Source: JACKJP01 sp050249695 (GTDB taxonomy: Bacteria > Pseudomonadota > Alphaproteobacteria > Rhizobiales > Tepidamorphaceae). Taken from it: a stretch of 64,000 bases of DNA. The stretch covers positions 868,001 to 932,000 of the forward strand of contig JBFWQA010000001.1 of assembly GCA_050249695.1 (NCBI GenBank), read 5' to 3'. A program made the translations under genes and the position numbers. Under the pieces are notes generated by a model, which was not told the origin of the DNA, ran no database searches, and saw only the letters and a list, made by a program, of their open reading frames with translations. Position 1 is the stretch's first letter. Each line of letters starts with the position of its first letter. Below are positions 25,545 to 34,462 of the stretch, piece by piece.

Positions 25545-26375
25545 ATGGCATTTTCGCTAGGCGCGCGGGCGGCTGATAAAGGATACCGGCTTTTCTGCTT
25601 CGAGACGGTCGGCTCGACGAACGCCGAGGCGATGACGGCCGCCCGTTCTGGCGAGGCGGGACCGGCCTGGTTCGTTTCCGGCCACCAGAGCCAGGGGCGG
25701 GGCCGACGGGGCAGGGCGTGGCAGACAGAGCCCGGCAATCTGGCGGCGAGCCTCCTGATGACGCTGGAACATTCGCCGCAACGCATGGCGACGCTGGGTT
25801 TCGTCGCGGGCCTTGCACTGTCCGACGCGCTCGCCAGGGCCGCGCCCGATGCGCGCATCGATACCGCCCTCGACGGGGGAGCCGCTCCGGGCGGCACGCG
25901 TTTCGAGCTCAAATGGCCCAACGACCTGATTGCCGGCGGCGCGAAACTCGCCGGAATCATGCTGGAATCTGAACAACTGGACGGTGACCGCTCCGCCCTC
26001 GTGACCGGCATCGGCGTGAATGTCGTCTCCGCGCCGCGGGACGTTCCCTATCCGGCGACGTGCCTGCGCGATCTCGGCTCGAAGATCGATGCCGCCGGAC
26101 TGTTTGCGGCCTTGTCCGATGCCTGGGTGGAGAATTACGAATTGTGGGAGAGCGCGGCCGGAATCGCCGCCGTCAGGGAGAAGTGGCTCGCGCGCGCGGC
26201 GGGAATCGGCGGTCCGGTGGCCGTCCGCATCGGCTCCAGAATTGTCCGGGGAACCTTCGAGAGCCTCGACATCGACGGGCGGCTGCTCATCCGCGAGCCG
26301 GATGGCCACGAGATCGCGGTCGCCGCCGGTGAAGTCCATTTTGGCGCGGTTGCGTCAATCGCCGCGGCAGACTAG
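25545..26375 (+). CDS. birA: Biotin--[acetyl-CoA-carboxylase] ligase
   Basis: Attaches biotin to the carboxyl carrier domains of biotin enzymes through biotinyl-AMP. The biotin-loop motif GRGRRGR is at 51-57 and KWPNDLI at 123-129. The 276-aa protein begins directly with the catalytic domain and lacks the N-terminal helix-turn-helix of E. coli BirA, so it should not act as a repressor. A C-terminal small domain ends near residue 270. A 10-15-residue insertion (around 103-118, acidic/Gly) precedes the KWPND strand. It follows nuoN by 3 bp, as in other rhizobia. Confidence 0.92.
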   Translation: MAFSLGARAADKGYRLFCFETVGSTNAEAMTAARSGEAGPAWFVSGHQSQGRGRRGRAWQTEPGNLAASLLMTLEHSPQRMATLGFVAGLALSDALARAAPDARIDTALDGGAAPGGTRFELKWPNDLIAGGAKLAGIMLESEQLDGDRSALVTGIGVNVVSAPRDVPYPATCLRDLGSKIDAAGLFAALSDAWVENYELWESAAGIAAVREKWLARAAGIGGPVAVRIGSRIVRGTFESLDIDGRLLIREPDGHEIAVAAGEVHFGAVASIAAAD

Positions 26376-26389
26376 ACAGTTCATCGATT

Positions 26390-28057
26390 ATGGCAGCACC
26401 CTCTGAACTAGTGTTCTTGCCGCTGGGCGGCGTTGGCGAGATCGGGATGAATCTCGGCCTCTACGGCTTCGGCCCGCCGCGCCGCCGCAAGTGGCTGATG
26501 GTCGATTGCGGCGTGAGCTTCGCCAATGCCGAGAGTCATCCGGGAGTCGATCTCGTCTTTCCCGACATACGCTTCATAGAAGCGGAGCGGGACAACCTGC
26601 TCGGCATATTGCTGACCCATGCGCATGAAGATCATTTCGGAGCGCTCGCGGATCTGTGGCCGAGGCTCCGGACCAAGGTCTATGCTACGCCCTTTACCGC
26701 ATTGCTTCTTCAGGCAAAGCTCGCCGAGGAGCGCGGGGCGCCGCGCATTCCGGTCGAACTGGTCGAGCTTGGCGCCAGATTCGATCTCGGGCCGTTCAAT
26801 ATCGAATATGTCTCGCTCGCCCATTCGATTCCCGAACCCAACGGGATCGTGCTGCGTACAGACGCCGGGACGGTCTTTCACACCGGCGACTGGAAGCTCG
26901 ACGACGATCCGATCATCGGCGGTCCGGTCGACAGCACCAGGCTGAAGGCGATCGGCGACGAGGGTGTCGACGTCATGATCTGCGATTCCACCAACGTGCT
27001 TCGCGAAGGGGTGTCGCCCGGCGAGGGGGACGTCGCCAGGGCGATCAAACCTCTGATTGCCGATGCGCCAGCACGGGTGGCGGTCACGGCTTTCGCCTCG
27101 AACGTGGCGCGGCTGCACTCGGTCGCCGTTGCCGCCGCCGAGGCCGACCGCCGCACCGTGCTTGTCGGCCGCGCTATGCAGCGTACCGTCGCCGTCGCGC
27201 GCGAGATGGGTTACATGGACGATGTGCCGGCCTTCCTTGGCGAAGACGCTTTCGGTTATCTCCCGCGCGAAAAGGCGGCGCTGCTCTGTACCGGAAGCCA
27301 GGGAGAGCCGCGCGCCGCGCTGACCCGGATCGCCCGCGACGATCATCGCCACATTGCCTTCAGCCCCGGCGACCGGCTGATCTATTCGGCGCGTGTCATT
27401 CCTGGAAACGAACGTTCCATCGGGCAGGTGCTGAACGCGCTGGTGCGTCAGAAGGTCGAGGTCATCACCGACCGCACGCATCTGGTGCATGTCTCGGGTC
27501 ATCCGCGCCGCGGCGAACTGGAGAAAATGTATCAATGGGTGCGGCCGAAAGCCGTCATTCCCGTCCATGGCGAGGCGGTGCATCTTCATGAGCACGCGCT
27601 CTTTGCGCGCAGCCAGGGGGTGAAGGATGCGCTGGAAGCGGAAAATGGCGATGTGATCCGCCTGGCGCCCGGGCCTCTGTCGGTGATCGATGAGGCGCCT
27701 GCGGGCCGGCTTATCAAGGATGGCGGCCTTGTCGTCGAGGATGAGAATGAGGGCCTGAAGACACGTCGCCGGCTCGGCTATGCAGGCGCGGTGTTCGTGT
27801 CCATCGTCGTAGAGGACGGGGAGGTGATCGCCGATCCGGAAATCGAGCTGCAGGGGCTTCCCGATGCCAATGAGGCCGGAGACCCGCTGGAAGCGGTCAT
27901 CTACGACGCCCTCGAGGAACTGCTGGACGCACTGCCCCGCGCCCGCCGGCGATCATCCAAGGATCTGGCCGAAGCGGTGCGCCGCAATGTCCGCAACACC
28001 GTCGATCAGGCATGGGGCAAAAAACCGCTTTGTGTCGTTCATGTGATCGGCGTATGA
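26390..28057 (+). CDS. rnj: Ribonuclease J
   Basis: Metallo-beta-lactamase/beta-CASP nuclease with 5'-3' exonuclease and endonuclease activity in RNA maturation and decay. Zinc ligands are His77, His79, Asp81 and His82 in LTHAHEDHFG, with later metal-binding histidines in SLAHSIPEP and the aspartate in FHTGDWKLDD. The beta-CASP motif VHVSGHPRRGEL is present. 555 aa. It lies 14 bp after birA and is probably cotranscribed with nuo. Confidence 0.94.
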   Translation: MAAPSELVFLPLGGVGEIGMNLGLYGFGPPRRRKWLMVDCGVSFANAESHPGVDLVFPDIRFIEAERDNLLGILLTHAHEDHFGALADLWPRLRTKVYATPFTALLLQAKLAEERGAPRIPVELVELGARFDLGPFNIEYVSLAHSIPEPNGIVLRTDAGTVFHTGDWKLDDDPIIGGPVDSTRLKAIGDEGVDVMICDSTNVLREGVSPGEGDVARAIKPLIADAPARVAVTAFASNVARLHSVAVAAAEADRRTVLVGRAMQRTVAVAREMGYMDDVPAFLGEDAFGYLPREKAALLCTGSQGEPRAALTRIARDDHRHIAFSPGDRLIYSARVIPGNERSIGQVLNALVRQKVEVITDRTHLVHVSGHPRRGELEKMYQWVRPKAVIPVHGEAVHLHEHALFARSQGVKDALEAENGDVIRLAPGPLSVIDEAPAGRLIKDGGLVVEDENEGLKTRRRLGYAGAVFVSIVVEDGEVIADPEIELQGLPDANEAGDPLEAVIYDALEELLDALPRARRRSSKDLAEAVRRNVRNTVDQAWGKKPLCVVHVIGV

Positions 28058-28097
28058 GCCAGCATCGAGTGCAACACGCAAGATTCAGGAAAACGTC

Positions 28098-28502
28098 ATG
28101 ATCGGACGCCTCAACCACGTTGCCATCGCCGTCCGGAAGCTGGAAGACGGTGTGAAGACTTATGCCGCCACGCTCGGGGCCAAGGTTTCCGCGCCGCAGG
28201 CGGAGCCCGATCACGGTGTCACGGTGGTGTTCGTCGAACTGCCCAACACGAAGGTTGAACTGCTCGAGCCGCTCGGGGAGAACTCGCCGATCGCCGCGTT
28301 TCTGGAACGCAACCCGGCCGGCGGCATCCACCATGTCTGCTATGAGGTCGACGACATTATTGCCGCGCGCGACAAGCTGAAGGCCGATGGTGCGCGCGTG
28401 CTCGGTGATGGCGAGCCGAAAATCGGCGCGCATGGCAAGCCGGTACTGTTTCTGCATCCGAAGGATTTCCTCGGCACGCTGGTGGAGCTGGAGCAGGTCT
28501 GA
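28098..28502 (+). CDS. mce: Methylmalonyl-CoA epimerase
   Basis: Interconverts (R)- and (S)-methylmalonyl-CoA in propionyl-CoA catabolism. The 134-aa VOC-fold protein has the N-terminal RLNHVAIAV metal-binding His, a second His in GGIHHVCYEVDD, and the C-terminal VFLHPKDFLGTLVELEQ glutamate. It is 40 bp after rnj, and its stop overlaps the next start (TGATG-type, 28500-28504). Confidence 0.92.
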   Translation: MIGRLNHVAIAVRKLEDGVKTYAATLGAKVSAPQAEPDHGVTVVFVELPNTKVELLEPLGENSPIAAFLERNPAGGIHHVCYEVDDIIAARDKLKADGARVLGDGEPKIGAHGKPVLFLHPKDFLGTLVELEQV

Positions 28503-28786
28503 TGACTTTCGTCGGCAGTCTTGTCGCCGTCTATTTCGTCGTCTGGTGGATCTGCTTCATGGCCGTGCTGCCCTGGGGCGTACGCAGTCAGCACGAGCAG
28601 GGCGAGGTGGTGCCGGGTACGGAAGCCGGTGCTCCGGTCGCGCCGATGTTGATCAGGAAGGCGATCGTCACGAGCATCCTCGCGGCGATCATCGTCGCCC
28701 TGTTCACCTATCTGATACGCTCTGGAATGCTTTCCCTCGACATGATGCCGGGAATGAAGGCGCCGCCACTGCCGCGGGCAGGCTAA
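28502..28786 (+). CDS. Small inner-membrane protein, DUF1467 family
   Basis: 94 aa with two hydrophobic helices (about 4-27 and 58-80) separated by a polar loop containing LPWGVRSQHEQGEVVPGTE, the hallmark of the DUF1467 family found next to mce in many alphaproteobacteria. Function unknown. Translationally coupled to mce by a one-base overlap. The terminator immediately after it marks the end of the nuo-birA-rnj-mce transcription unit. Confidence 0.85.
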   Translation: MTFVGSLVAVYFVVWWICFMAVLPWGVRSQHEQGEVVPGTEAGAPVAPMLIRKAIVTSILAAIIVALFTYLIRSGMLSLDMMPGMKAPPLPRAG

Positions 28787-28795
28787 GGCAAAAAA

Positions 28796-28827
28796 ATAAA
28801 AGGCAAGGATAGAGCCTTGCCTTTTAT
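28796..28827. terminator. Strong rho-independent terminator ending the nuo-mce unit
   Basis: Perfect 13-bp stem, 28796-28808 against 28815-28827, with core AAAAGGCAAGG/CCTTGCCTTTT and a 6-nt loop ATAGAG. A-run before and T-run within the helix make it functional in both directions. The remaining 226 bp to proS contain a promoter-like TTGACG at 28897-28902 but no clear -10. Confidence 0.88.
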
Positions 28828-29053
28828 AAGTTTTACGGCTTGGACGTATCCAGCCGCTCCTCCCAAGACCCGGACAATGTTCCGCCCGAGAACGTATTGA
28901 CGTTAGTGCAATCACAAAAAATTGCAACCGGAAATTATCGAATGTCCGGTCGGCTTATAATCAGCGCCGAATTCCCGACAGGGCTTGTGTTTTGTGCCGG
29001 GGTCGGCAATCACTCGGGCGGTTTCGATAGAGTTGCAGCATACGGATTCGCCC

Positions 29054-30376
29054 ATGCGCCTGAGCCGGTTTTTCATGCCGATCCTTCGCGAGACGCCGAA
29101 GGAAGCCGAGATCGTTTCGCATCGGCTGATGCTGCGTGCCGGAATGGTCCGGCAGGAATCGGCGGGGATTTACGCCTGGCTGCCCCTGGGTCTCAAGGTC
29201 CTGCGCAAGGTCGAGCAGATCGTGCGCGAGGAACAGAACAGGGCGGGCGCCATCGAACTCCTGATGCCGACGATCCAGTCGGCCGATCTTTGGCGCGAAA
29301 GCGGTCGCTATGACGACTATGGCAAGGAGATGCTGCGCATTCTCGACCGCCATGAGCGCGACATGCTGTTCGGTCCGACGAACGAGGAGATGATCACCGA
29401 GATATTCCGCGGCTATGTGCGTTCCTACAAGGACCTGCCGCTCAATCTCTATCACATCCAGTGGAAGTTCCGGGACGAGGTACGGCCGCGCTTTGGCACC
29501 ATGCGCTCGCGCGAATTCCTCATGAAGGACGCCTACAGCTTCGATATTGACAAGGAGCGCGCGCGTCACGCCTACAACCGGATGTTCGTGGCCTATCTGC
29601 GCACATTCGCCCGCATGGGGCTGCAGGCGATCCCGATGGCCGCCGATACCGGCCCGATCGGCGGCGACCTGTCGCACGAATTCATCATTCTCGCCTCGAC
29701 CGGCGAGAGCGCCGTCTTCTGTCACAAGGATTTTCTCGATTTCGAAGTCCCTGGCGAGGATGTCGATTTCGACGATCCTGCCGCGCTTGAGGCCATCGTC
29801 GGGCGCTGGACGAGCCGCTATGCGGCCACCGAGGAAATGCATGACGAGACCGCCTTCGGCACGATCGCCGAAGCCGATCGCCTGTCGGCGCGCGGCATCG
29901 AGGTCGGCCACATCTTCTATTTCGGGACCAAGTATTCCGCCCCGATGAAGGCGCATGTCGCCGGGCCCGACGGGCAGGAGGTTCCGGTGCATATGGGCTC
30001 CTACGGCATCGGCCCGACGCGTGTTGTCCCCGCCATAATCGAGGCAAGCCACGACGAATCGGGCATCATCTGGCCCGACAGCGTCGCCCCCTTCAATGTC
30101 GGGCTCATCAATTTGCGCGCTGGCGATGCGGGAACCGATGCTGTCTGCGGCGACTTTTACGAGAAGCTCGTCGGCCATGATGTGGACACGCTCTATGACG
30201 ATACCGACGACCGGCCGGGAGCGAAATTCGCCACAATGGATCTCATCGGCCTGCCGTGGCAGCTCGTGGTGGGGCCCAAGGGCGTGGCCGCCGGCACGGT
30301 GGAACTGAAACGGCGCGCAACAGGCGAGAAGCATGAAATTTCCGCAGAATCTGCCCTTTCCCGCATCCTTGGCTAG
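29054..30376 (+). CDS. proS: Prolyl-tRNA synthetase (short, alphaproteobacterial type)
   Basis: Class II synthetase that charges tRNA-Pro. Motif 2 is at FRDEVRPRFGTMRSREFLMKD and the anticodon-binding domain occupies the last 100 residues. The 440-aa length shows that the editing insertion domain of the E. coli enzyme (about 570 aa) is absent, as is usual in rhizobia; such organisms often use free-standing editing proteins. The start at 29054 (MRLSRFFMPIL) matches the family; the frame is open back to 28985. Confidence 0.94.
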   Translation: MRLSRFFMPILRETPKEAEIVSHRLMLRAGMVRQESAGIYAWLPLGLKVLRKVEQIVREEQNRAGAIELLMPTIQSADLWRESGRYDDYGKEMLRILDRHERDMLFGPTNEEMITEIFRGYVRSYKDLPLNLYHIQWKFRDEVRPRFGTMRSREFLMKDAYSFDIDKERARHAYNRMFVAYLRTFARMGLQAIPMAADTGPIGGDLSHEFIILASTGESAVFCHKDFLDFEVPGEDVDFDDPAALEAIVGRWTSRYAATEEMHDETAFGTIAEADRLSARGIEVGHIFYFGTKYSAPMKAHVAGPDGQEVPVHMGSYGIGPTRVVPAIIEASHDESGIIWPDSVAPFNVGLINLRAGDAGTDAVCGDFYEKLVGHDVDTLYDDTDDRPGAKFATMDLIGLPWQLVVGPKGVAAGTVELKRRATGEKHEISAESALSRILG

Positions 30377-30386
30377 GCTCGCGGCC

Positions 30387-31676
30387 ATGAAAGGCGGTTC
30401 GGGGCAAAGCGGCGGAAAAAGCGCCACGAAGCCCTTCTCGGCCTTCGAATGGATGCTGTCGCTCCGCTATCTCAGGGCCCGCCGCAAGGACAGCTTCATC
30501 TCCGTCATCGCCGGATTTTCATTTCTGGGCATCATGCTCGGCGTCGCGACGCTGATCATCGTCATGTCCGTGATGAACGGCTTCCGCAAGGAACTGATGG
30601 ACAAGATTCTCGGCCTCAACGGGCACGTCATCGTCCAGGCAATCGACGGCAACTTCAACGATTTCGACAACGTCACTAGCACCATCGCCGCCATTTCAGG
30701 GGTGCAGGTGGTGTTTCCGTTCGTGGAAGGGCAGGCGATGGCCTCCACGACGACGGGAGGCTTCGGCGTCATTGTCCGCGGCATGCGGGAGGCCGATCTG
30801 AAGAACGTGCCCTCGGTCGCCGATCACGTGCGGCTCGGTACGCTCGACGGTTACGAGGCCGCCGGCGGGATCGCCATCGGCTCGCGCCTTGCAGAGAAGC
30901 TCGGCGTCCGGGTCGGCGACAATGTCACGCTGATATCGCCGCGCGGAACTGTCACGCCCTTCGGCACGACGCCCAGGGTCAAGGCATATCCGGTTTCGGC
31001 GATCTTCGAGATCGGCATGAGCGAGTACGACACGGTTTTCGTCTTCATGCCGTTCGAGGAGGCGCAGACTTACTTCAACATGGAGAACGCGGCGACCGGG
31101 GTGGAGGCCTGGGTCGATGATCCGGACGATATCGACCGCTACCGCGCGATGATCGACACCACCGTCAACCGGCAGGTTTTTGTCTCCGACTGGCGCCAGC
31201 GCAATGTGACTTTCTTCAGCGCGCTGGAAGTCGAGCGTAACGTCATGTTCCTGATCCTGATGCTGATCGTGCTCGTCGCGGCCCTCAACATCATCTCGGG
31301 ACTGATCATGCTGGTGAAGGACAAGGGCCACGATATCGCGATCCTTCGCACAATGGGCGCGACGCGCGGCGCGATCATGCGGGTGTTCTTCATAACCGGC
31401 GCTTCGATCGGCGTTGCCGGAACGCTGGCGGGGCTCCTGCTCGGCGTGGTCATGTGCCTGAATGTCGAGAATATCCGGCAATTCCTGTCCAATCTGACCG
31501 GCACCGAACTGTTTGCACCGGAACTCTATTATCTGAGCAAACTTCCCTCCGATCTCAATCCCGGCGAGGTGGTGACCGTGGTCGTCATGTCGCTCGTCCT
31601 TTCCTTTCTGGCCACGCTCTACCCTTCGTGGCGGGCGGCGCGGCTCGACCCCGTCGAAGCCCTCCGTTACGAGTGA
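30387..31676 (+). CDS. lolC: Lipoprotein-releasing ABC transporter permease (LolC/E family)
   Basis: Inner-membrane permease that, with LolD, extracts lipoproteins from the inner membrane for transfer to LolA. It has one N-terminal helix (about 36-62), a large periplasmic MacB-like domain, and three C-terminal helices. 429 aa. The start at 30387 follows proS by 10 bp; an upstream in-frame ATG at 30333 would overlap proS. Only one permease gene is present, so the transporter is probably a homodimer (LolF-like) rather than LolCE. Confidence 0.92.
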   Translation: MKGGSGQSGGKSATKPFSAFEWMLSLRYLRARRKDSFISVIAGFSFLGIMLGVATLIIVMSVMNGFRKELMDKILGLNGHVIVQAIDGNFNDFDNVTSTIAAISGVQVVFPFVEGQAMASTTTGGFGVIVRGMREADLKNVPSVADHVRLGTLDGYEAAGGIAIGSRLAEKLGVRVGDNVTLISPRGTVTPFGTTPRVKAYPVSAIFEIGMSEYDTVFVFMPFEEAQTYFNMENAATGVEAWVDDPDDIDRYRAMIDTTVNRQVFVSDWRQRNVTFFSALEVERNVMFLILMLIVLVAALNIISGLIMLVKDKGHDIAILRTMGATRGAIMRVFFITGASIGVAGTLAGLLLGVVMCLNVENIRQFLSNLTGTELFAPELYYLSKLPSDLNPGEVVTVVVMSLVLSFLATLYPSWRAARLDPVEALRYE

Positions 31677-31677
31677 C

Positions 31678-32364
31678 ATGATGAGCCAGCAGCCTGTTCT
31701 TCAGCTCGTCGACGTGCGCCGGACCTATGTTCAGGGCGACACGCGGCTGAATGTCCTCAACGGCGTCAGCCTGTCGCTGAACGCGGGTGAAATCGTCGCC
31801 CTCGTCGGGCCGTCGGGCGCGGGCAAGTCGACGCTCCTGCACCTGTCCGGCCTGCTGGAACGGCCCGACGGCGGCGAGGTCATGATCGGCGGCGCCAAGA
31901 CCAGCCACATGGACGATAGCGGCATGACCGCGCTGCGCCGCCGGCGCATCGGCTTCGTCTATCAGTTTCATCATCTCCTGCCGGAATTCACCGCGCTTGA
32001 GAACGTGATGATGGCCCAGATGATCGCCGGCCTCGACAAGAAGGAAGCGCGCGAACGGGCGTCGCAGCTTCTGGAGTTCTTCGGCCTTACCGCACGTGCG
32101 GGCCACCGTCCCGCGGAACTGTCCGGCGGCGAGCAGCAACGCGTCGCCATCGCCCGGGCGGTCGCCAACGCGCCGGTGCTGCTGCTGGCGGACGAGCCGA
32201 CGGGCAATCTCGACCCGACGACCGCAGAACGCGTGTTCTCCCTGTTCATGAAACTGGTGCGCGGGTCGGGACTCGCCGCGATCATCGCCACCCACAACCA
32301 CGAAATCGCGGCGCGCATGGACCGGCGCGTCACCGTGCAGGATGGCGGGCTGGTGGAATACTGA
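31678..32364 (+). CDS. lolD: Lipoprotein-releasing system ATP-binding protein LolD
   Basis: ATPase of the Lol exporter. Walker A GPSGAGKST, Q-loop YQFHHLLPEF (a typical LolD feature), signature LSGGEQQRVAIARA, Walker B LLLADEPTGNLD and H-loop THNHEIA are all present. 228 aa. It starts one base after the lolC stop. A second in-frame ATG follows immediately. Confidence 0.95.
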   Translation: MMSQQPVLQLVDVRRTYVQGDTRLNVLNGVSLSLNAGEIVALVGPSGAGKSTLLHLSGLLERPDGGEVMIGGAKTSHMDDSGMTALRRRRIGFVYQFHHLLPEFTALENVMMAQMIAGLDKKEARERASQLLEFFGLTARAGHRPAELSGGEQQRVAIARAVANAPVLLLADEPTGNLDPTTAERVFSLFMKLVRGSGLAAIIATHNHEIAARMDRRVTVQDGGLVEY

Positions 32365-32450
32365 TTTACCCGCCCGGCGTGAACGTTCATTCATCTTGAT
32401 CGCGCTACCTGTTGTCGGCTACTCGTGCCTCAGCCAATGCGGGGGAAACC

Positions 32451-34070
32451 ATGAGCGACAACGACAGCCGGGATGCGGCGGACTTCGGTGAATACGACTA
32501 TATCGTCATCGGGTCAGGGTCCGCCGGCGGCGTCGTCGCCGCCCGTCTTTCCGAACGGCCCGGCCTGAGGATTCTGTTGCTGGAGGCGGGCCCTCGCGAC
32601 AAGAGCTTCTGGATCCACGTACCGCTCGGCTTCGGCAAGACGTTTACCGATCCGGTCGTCAACTGGCGCTACATGGGCGAAAAGGAGCCGGGCCTCAACG
32701 GCCGGCGCGTCTATTTTCCGCGCGGCAAGGTGCTCGGCGGGTCGAGCGCGATCAACGGCATGCTCTATGTGCGGGGCGCGCCCATCGACTACAATCTGTG
32801 GCGACAGAGCGGCGCCGATGGATGGTCCTATGAGGACGTGCTGCCCTATTTCCGCAAGTCCGAGAAACAGGCGCGGGGCGCCGACCCGTTCCATGGAGAT
32901 GAGGGGCTGCTGCATGTCGAGGACGGTCGCTGGACCAACCCGCTGGCCGATGCCTTCATCGAGTCCGTCGCGGCCTGCGGCGTGCCGCGCAACAACGATT
33001 TCAGCGGCGCGGCGATGGAGGGCGTCGGCTACTACCAGTCGGCGACCAGGGGCGGGCGCCGATCTTCCAGCGCCACGGGCTTCCTGAAGGCCGCGGAAGC
33101 GCGCGGCAATCTGCGTATCGAGACGGATGCGCTGGCGACGCGTCTCCTGTTCGACGGGCGCGAGGCGAGGGGCGTCCTTTTCGAACGCGCGGGCAAGGCG
33201 CATATCGCGCGCGCTCGCGGCGAGGTGATTCTCGCGGGCGGCGCCATAAACTCGCCGCAACTCCTTCAGCTTTCCGGTATCGGCCCGGCGGGTCTCCTCA
33301 GGGAGCACGGCATCGAGGTGCTGCATGAGTTGCCGGGTGTCGGTGAAAATCTGGCCGATCATCTGATGGTCGGACGAGGCTATGAAAGCGACGCGCCCGG
33401 CAGCTTCAACTACATGATGCAGAACCGTTTCCGCCAGGGCCTGGCCGTCGCGCAATATCTGCTGAGCGGGCGCGGCCCATTTGCCTCCGGGCCCGCACCC
33501 GCCGGCGCGTTTCTGAAGAGCGATCCATCCGTGGAGGAGGCCGACATCCAGGTCTTCCTGTCGGCGATGCTCGCCGAGGGCGGCAAGCTGATGCCGCAGA
33601 ACGGCTTTCAGATCGCCTGCTATGTGCTGCGCCCGCAAAGCCGCGGCCATGTCCGGATCAAATCCCCGGACCCGAGGGATAAGGCCGCCATTTTCGCGAA
33701 TTTTCTTAATGCCGAATACGATCGCCGGATCACGATCGCCGGCATGCGGATGATGGATGAATTCGTCAAGGTCGATCCGCTGAAGAGCCTGATCAAGCGC
33801 GAGATGGTGCCCGGCAAGCCGCTGGAGACGGACGAGGAGATCATCGAATTCGTACGCGGTGCCGCCTATTCCGCTTTTCATCCGGTCGGCACCTGCAAGA
33901 TGGGCCATGACGACCTTGCCGTCGTCGATGCTGAGTTGAGGGTGCGCGGTATCGGCCGGTTGCGGGTCATCGACGGTTCGATCATGCCGACCATCGCTTC
34001 CGGCAACACCAGCGCGACGTGCTTCATGATCGGCGAGAAGGGCGCGGATATGGTGTTGGCTTCGGCCTGA
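32451..34070 (+). CDS. GMC-family FAD-dependent oxidoreductase (choline/alcohol dehydrogenase-like)
   Basis: 539-aa flavoprotein. The FAD-binding GSGSAGG is at 21-27, the GMC signature 1 lies in GKVLGGSSAINGMLYVRG and signature 2 in GAINSPQLLQLSGIGP. The catalytic pair is His477 (FHPVGTCKMG) and Asn519 (SGNTSATCFM). The family oxidises primary alcohols such as choline or other hydroxyl substrates; the substrate is not deducible here. It starts at 32451 after a GGGGGAAA ribosome-binding sequence. It sits between lolD and dnaE, which are closer in many relatives, so it may be an insertion. Confidence 0.88.
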   Translation: MSDNDSRDAADFGEYDYIVIGSGSAGGVVAARLSERPGLRILLLEAGPRDKSFWIHVPLGFGKTFTDPVVNWRYMGEKEPGLNGRRVYFPRGKVLGGSSAINGMLYVRGAPIDYNLWRQSGADGWSYEDVLPYFRKSEKQARGADPFHGDEGLLHVEDGRWTNPLADAFIESVAACGVPRNNDFSGAAMEGVGYYQSATRGGRRSSSATGFLKAAEARGNLRIETDALATRLLFDGREARGVLFERAGKAHIARARGEVILAGGAINSPQLLQLSGIGPAGLLREHGIEVLHELPGVGENLADHLMVGRGYESDAPGSFNYMMQNRFRQGLAVAQYLLSGRGPFASGPAPAGAFLKSDPSVEEADIQVFLSAMLAEGGKLMPQNGFQIACYVLRPQSRGHVRIKSPDPRDKAAIFANFLNAEYDRRITIAGMRMMDEFVKVDPLKSLIKREMVPGKPLETDEEIIEFVRGAAYSAFHPVGTCKMGHDDLAVVDAELRVRGIGRLRVIDGSIMPTIASGNTSATCFMIGEKGADMVLASA

Positions 34071-34092
34071 GCCCGGCGGGCCGGGCGCTCAG
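34071..34092. terminator. GC-rich hairpin between convergent genes
   Basis: GCCCGGC (34071-34077) and GCCGGGC (34080-34086), flanked by CTGA/TCAG that could pair outside. No U-tract. It sits between the GMC oxidoreductase and the convergent 72-aa gene, so it could slow transcription from both sides. Confidence 0.3.
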
Positions 34093-34307
34093 CGCGCCCA
34101 GATCGCCAGATAAACCAGCAGCGCGCCGAACACGATGGGCAGCAGGGTGTAGGCGACAAGATGCAGGATTTCGCCGGTCCTGGCGCCGAAGCGCTCCCCC
34201 ATCGCCTGCTTTTTCGCGCTCGGCTCGCCTCCGCCGAACAGTCGCGTGGCGAGAGTGACGAGCCCGAATGCGATGGCGGCAATTCCGAGTATGAGGTCGA
34301 AATTCAT
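34089..34307 (-). CDS. Small two-helix membrane protein, unknown function
   Basis: 72 aa with two hydrophobic segments (about 3-24 and 48-70) around a basic loop containing GGGEPSAKKQAMGERFGAR. I do not recognise a named family. The start at 34307 (MNFDLILGIA) lies directly before the first helix; the frame is open 47 codons further upstream, but that extension has no ribosome-binding site and no helix pattern. It is convergent with the GMC oxidoreductase. The membrane-helix pattern makes it likely to be real. Confidence 0.6.
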   Translation of the reverse strand: MNFDLILGIAAIAFGLVTLATRLFGGGEPSAKKQAMGERFGARTGEILHLVAYTLLPIVFGALLVYLAIWAR

Positions 34308-34405
34308 TTTGGGTCCCAGCATCCAAGGTCTGATTGCGATAGCAGATAGGGCGCACCGCGTCATCCTGCGGTCGAGGACGCAAAGCGAGCCGCTGCCGGG
34401 CACGC

Positions 34406-34435
34406 TTGACAGAAAGAACACAACATGAACATTTA
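34406..34435 (+). promoter_or_regulatory. Candidate promoter upstream of the 29-aa microprotein
   Basis: Consensus -35 TTGACA at 34406-34411, 18-bp spacer, AT-rich -10 CATTTA at 34430-34435. The predicted start lies just before the Shine-Dalgarno at 34450. Confidence 0.45.
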
Positions 34436-34462
34436 TTGCCTCATCCAACGGAGGTCATTGTC

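Noticed and set aside
28985..29053. Longer N-terminus of ProRS
   Set aside because: The family N-terminus is at 29054 (MRLSRFFMPIL); the upstream codons show no conservation pattern.
30333..30386. LolC start inside proS
   Set aside because: It would add 18 residues overlapping proS; the ATG at 30387, 10 bp after the proS stop, fits the family better.
34308..34448. 47-codon N-terminal extension of the 72-aa membrane protein
   Set aside because: No ribosome-binding site and composition unlike the rest; the ATG at 34307 lies directly before the first helix.
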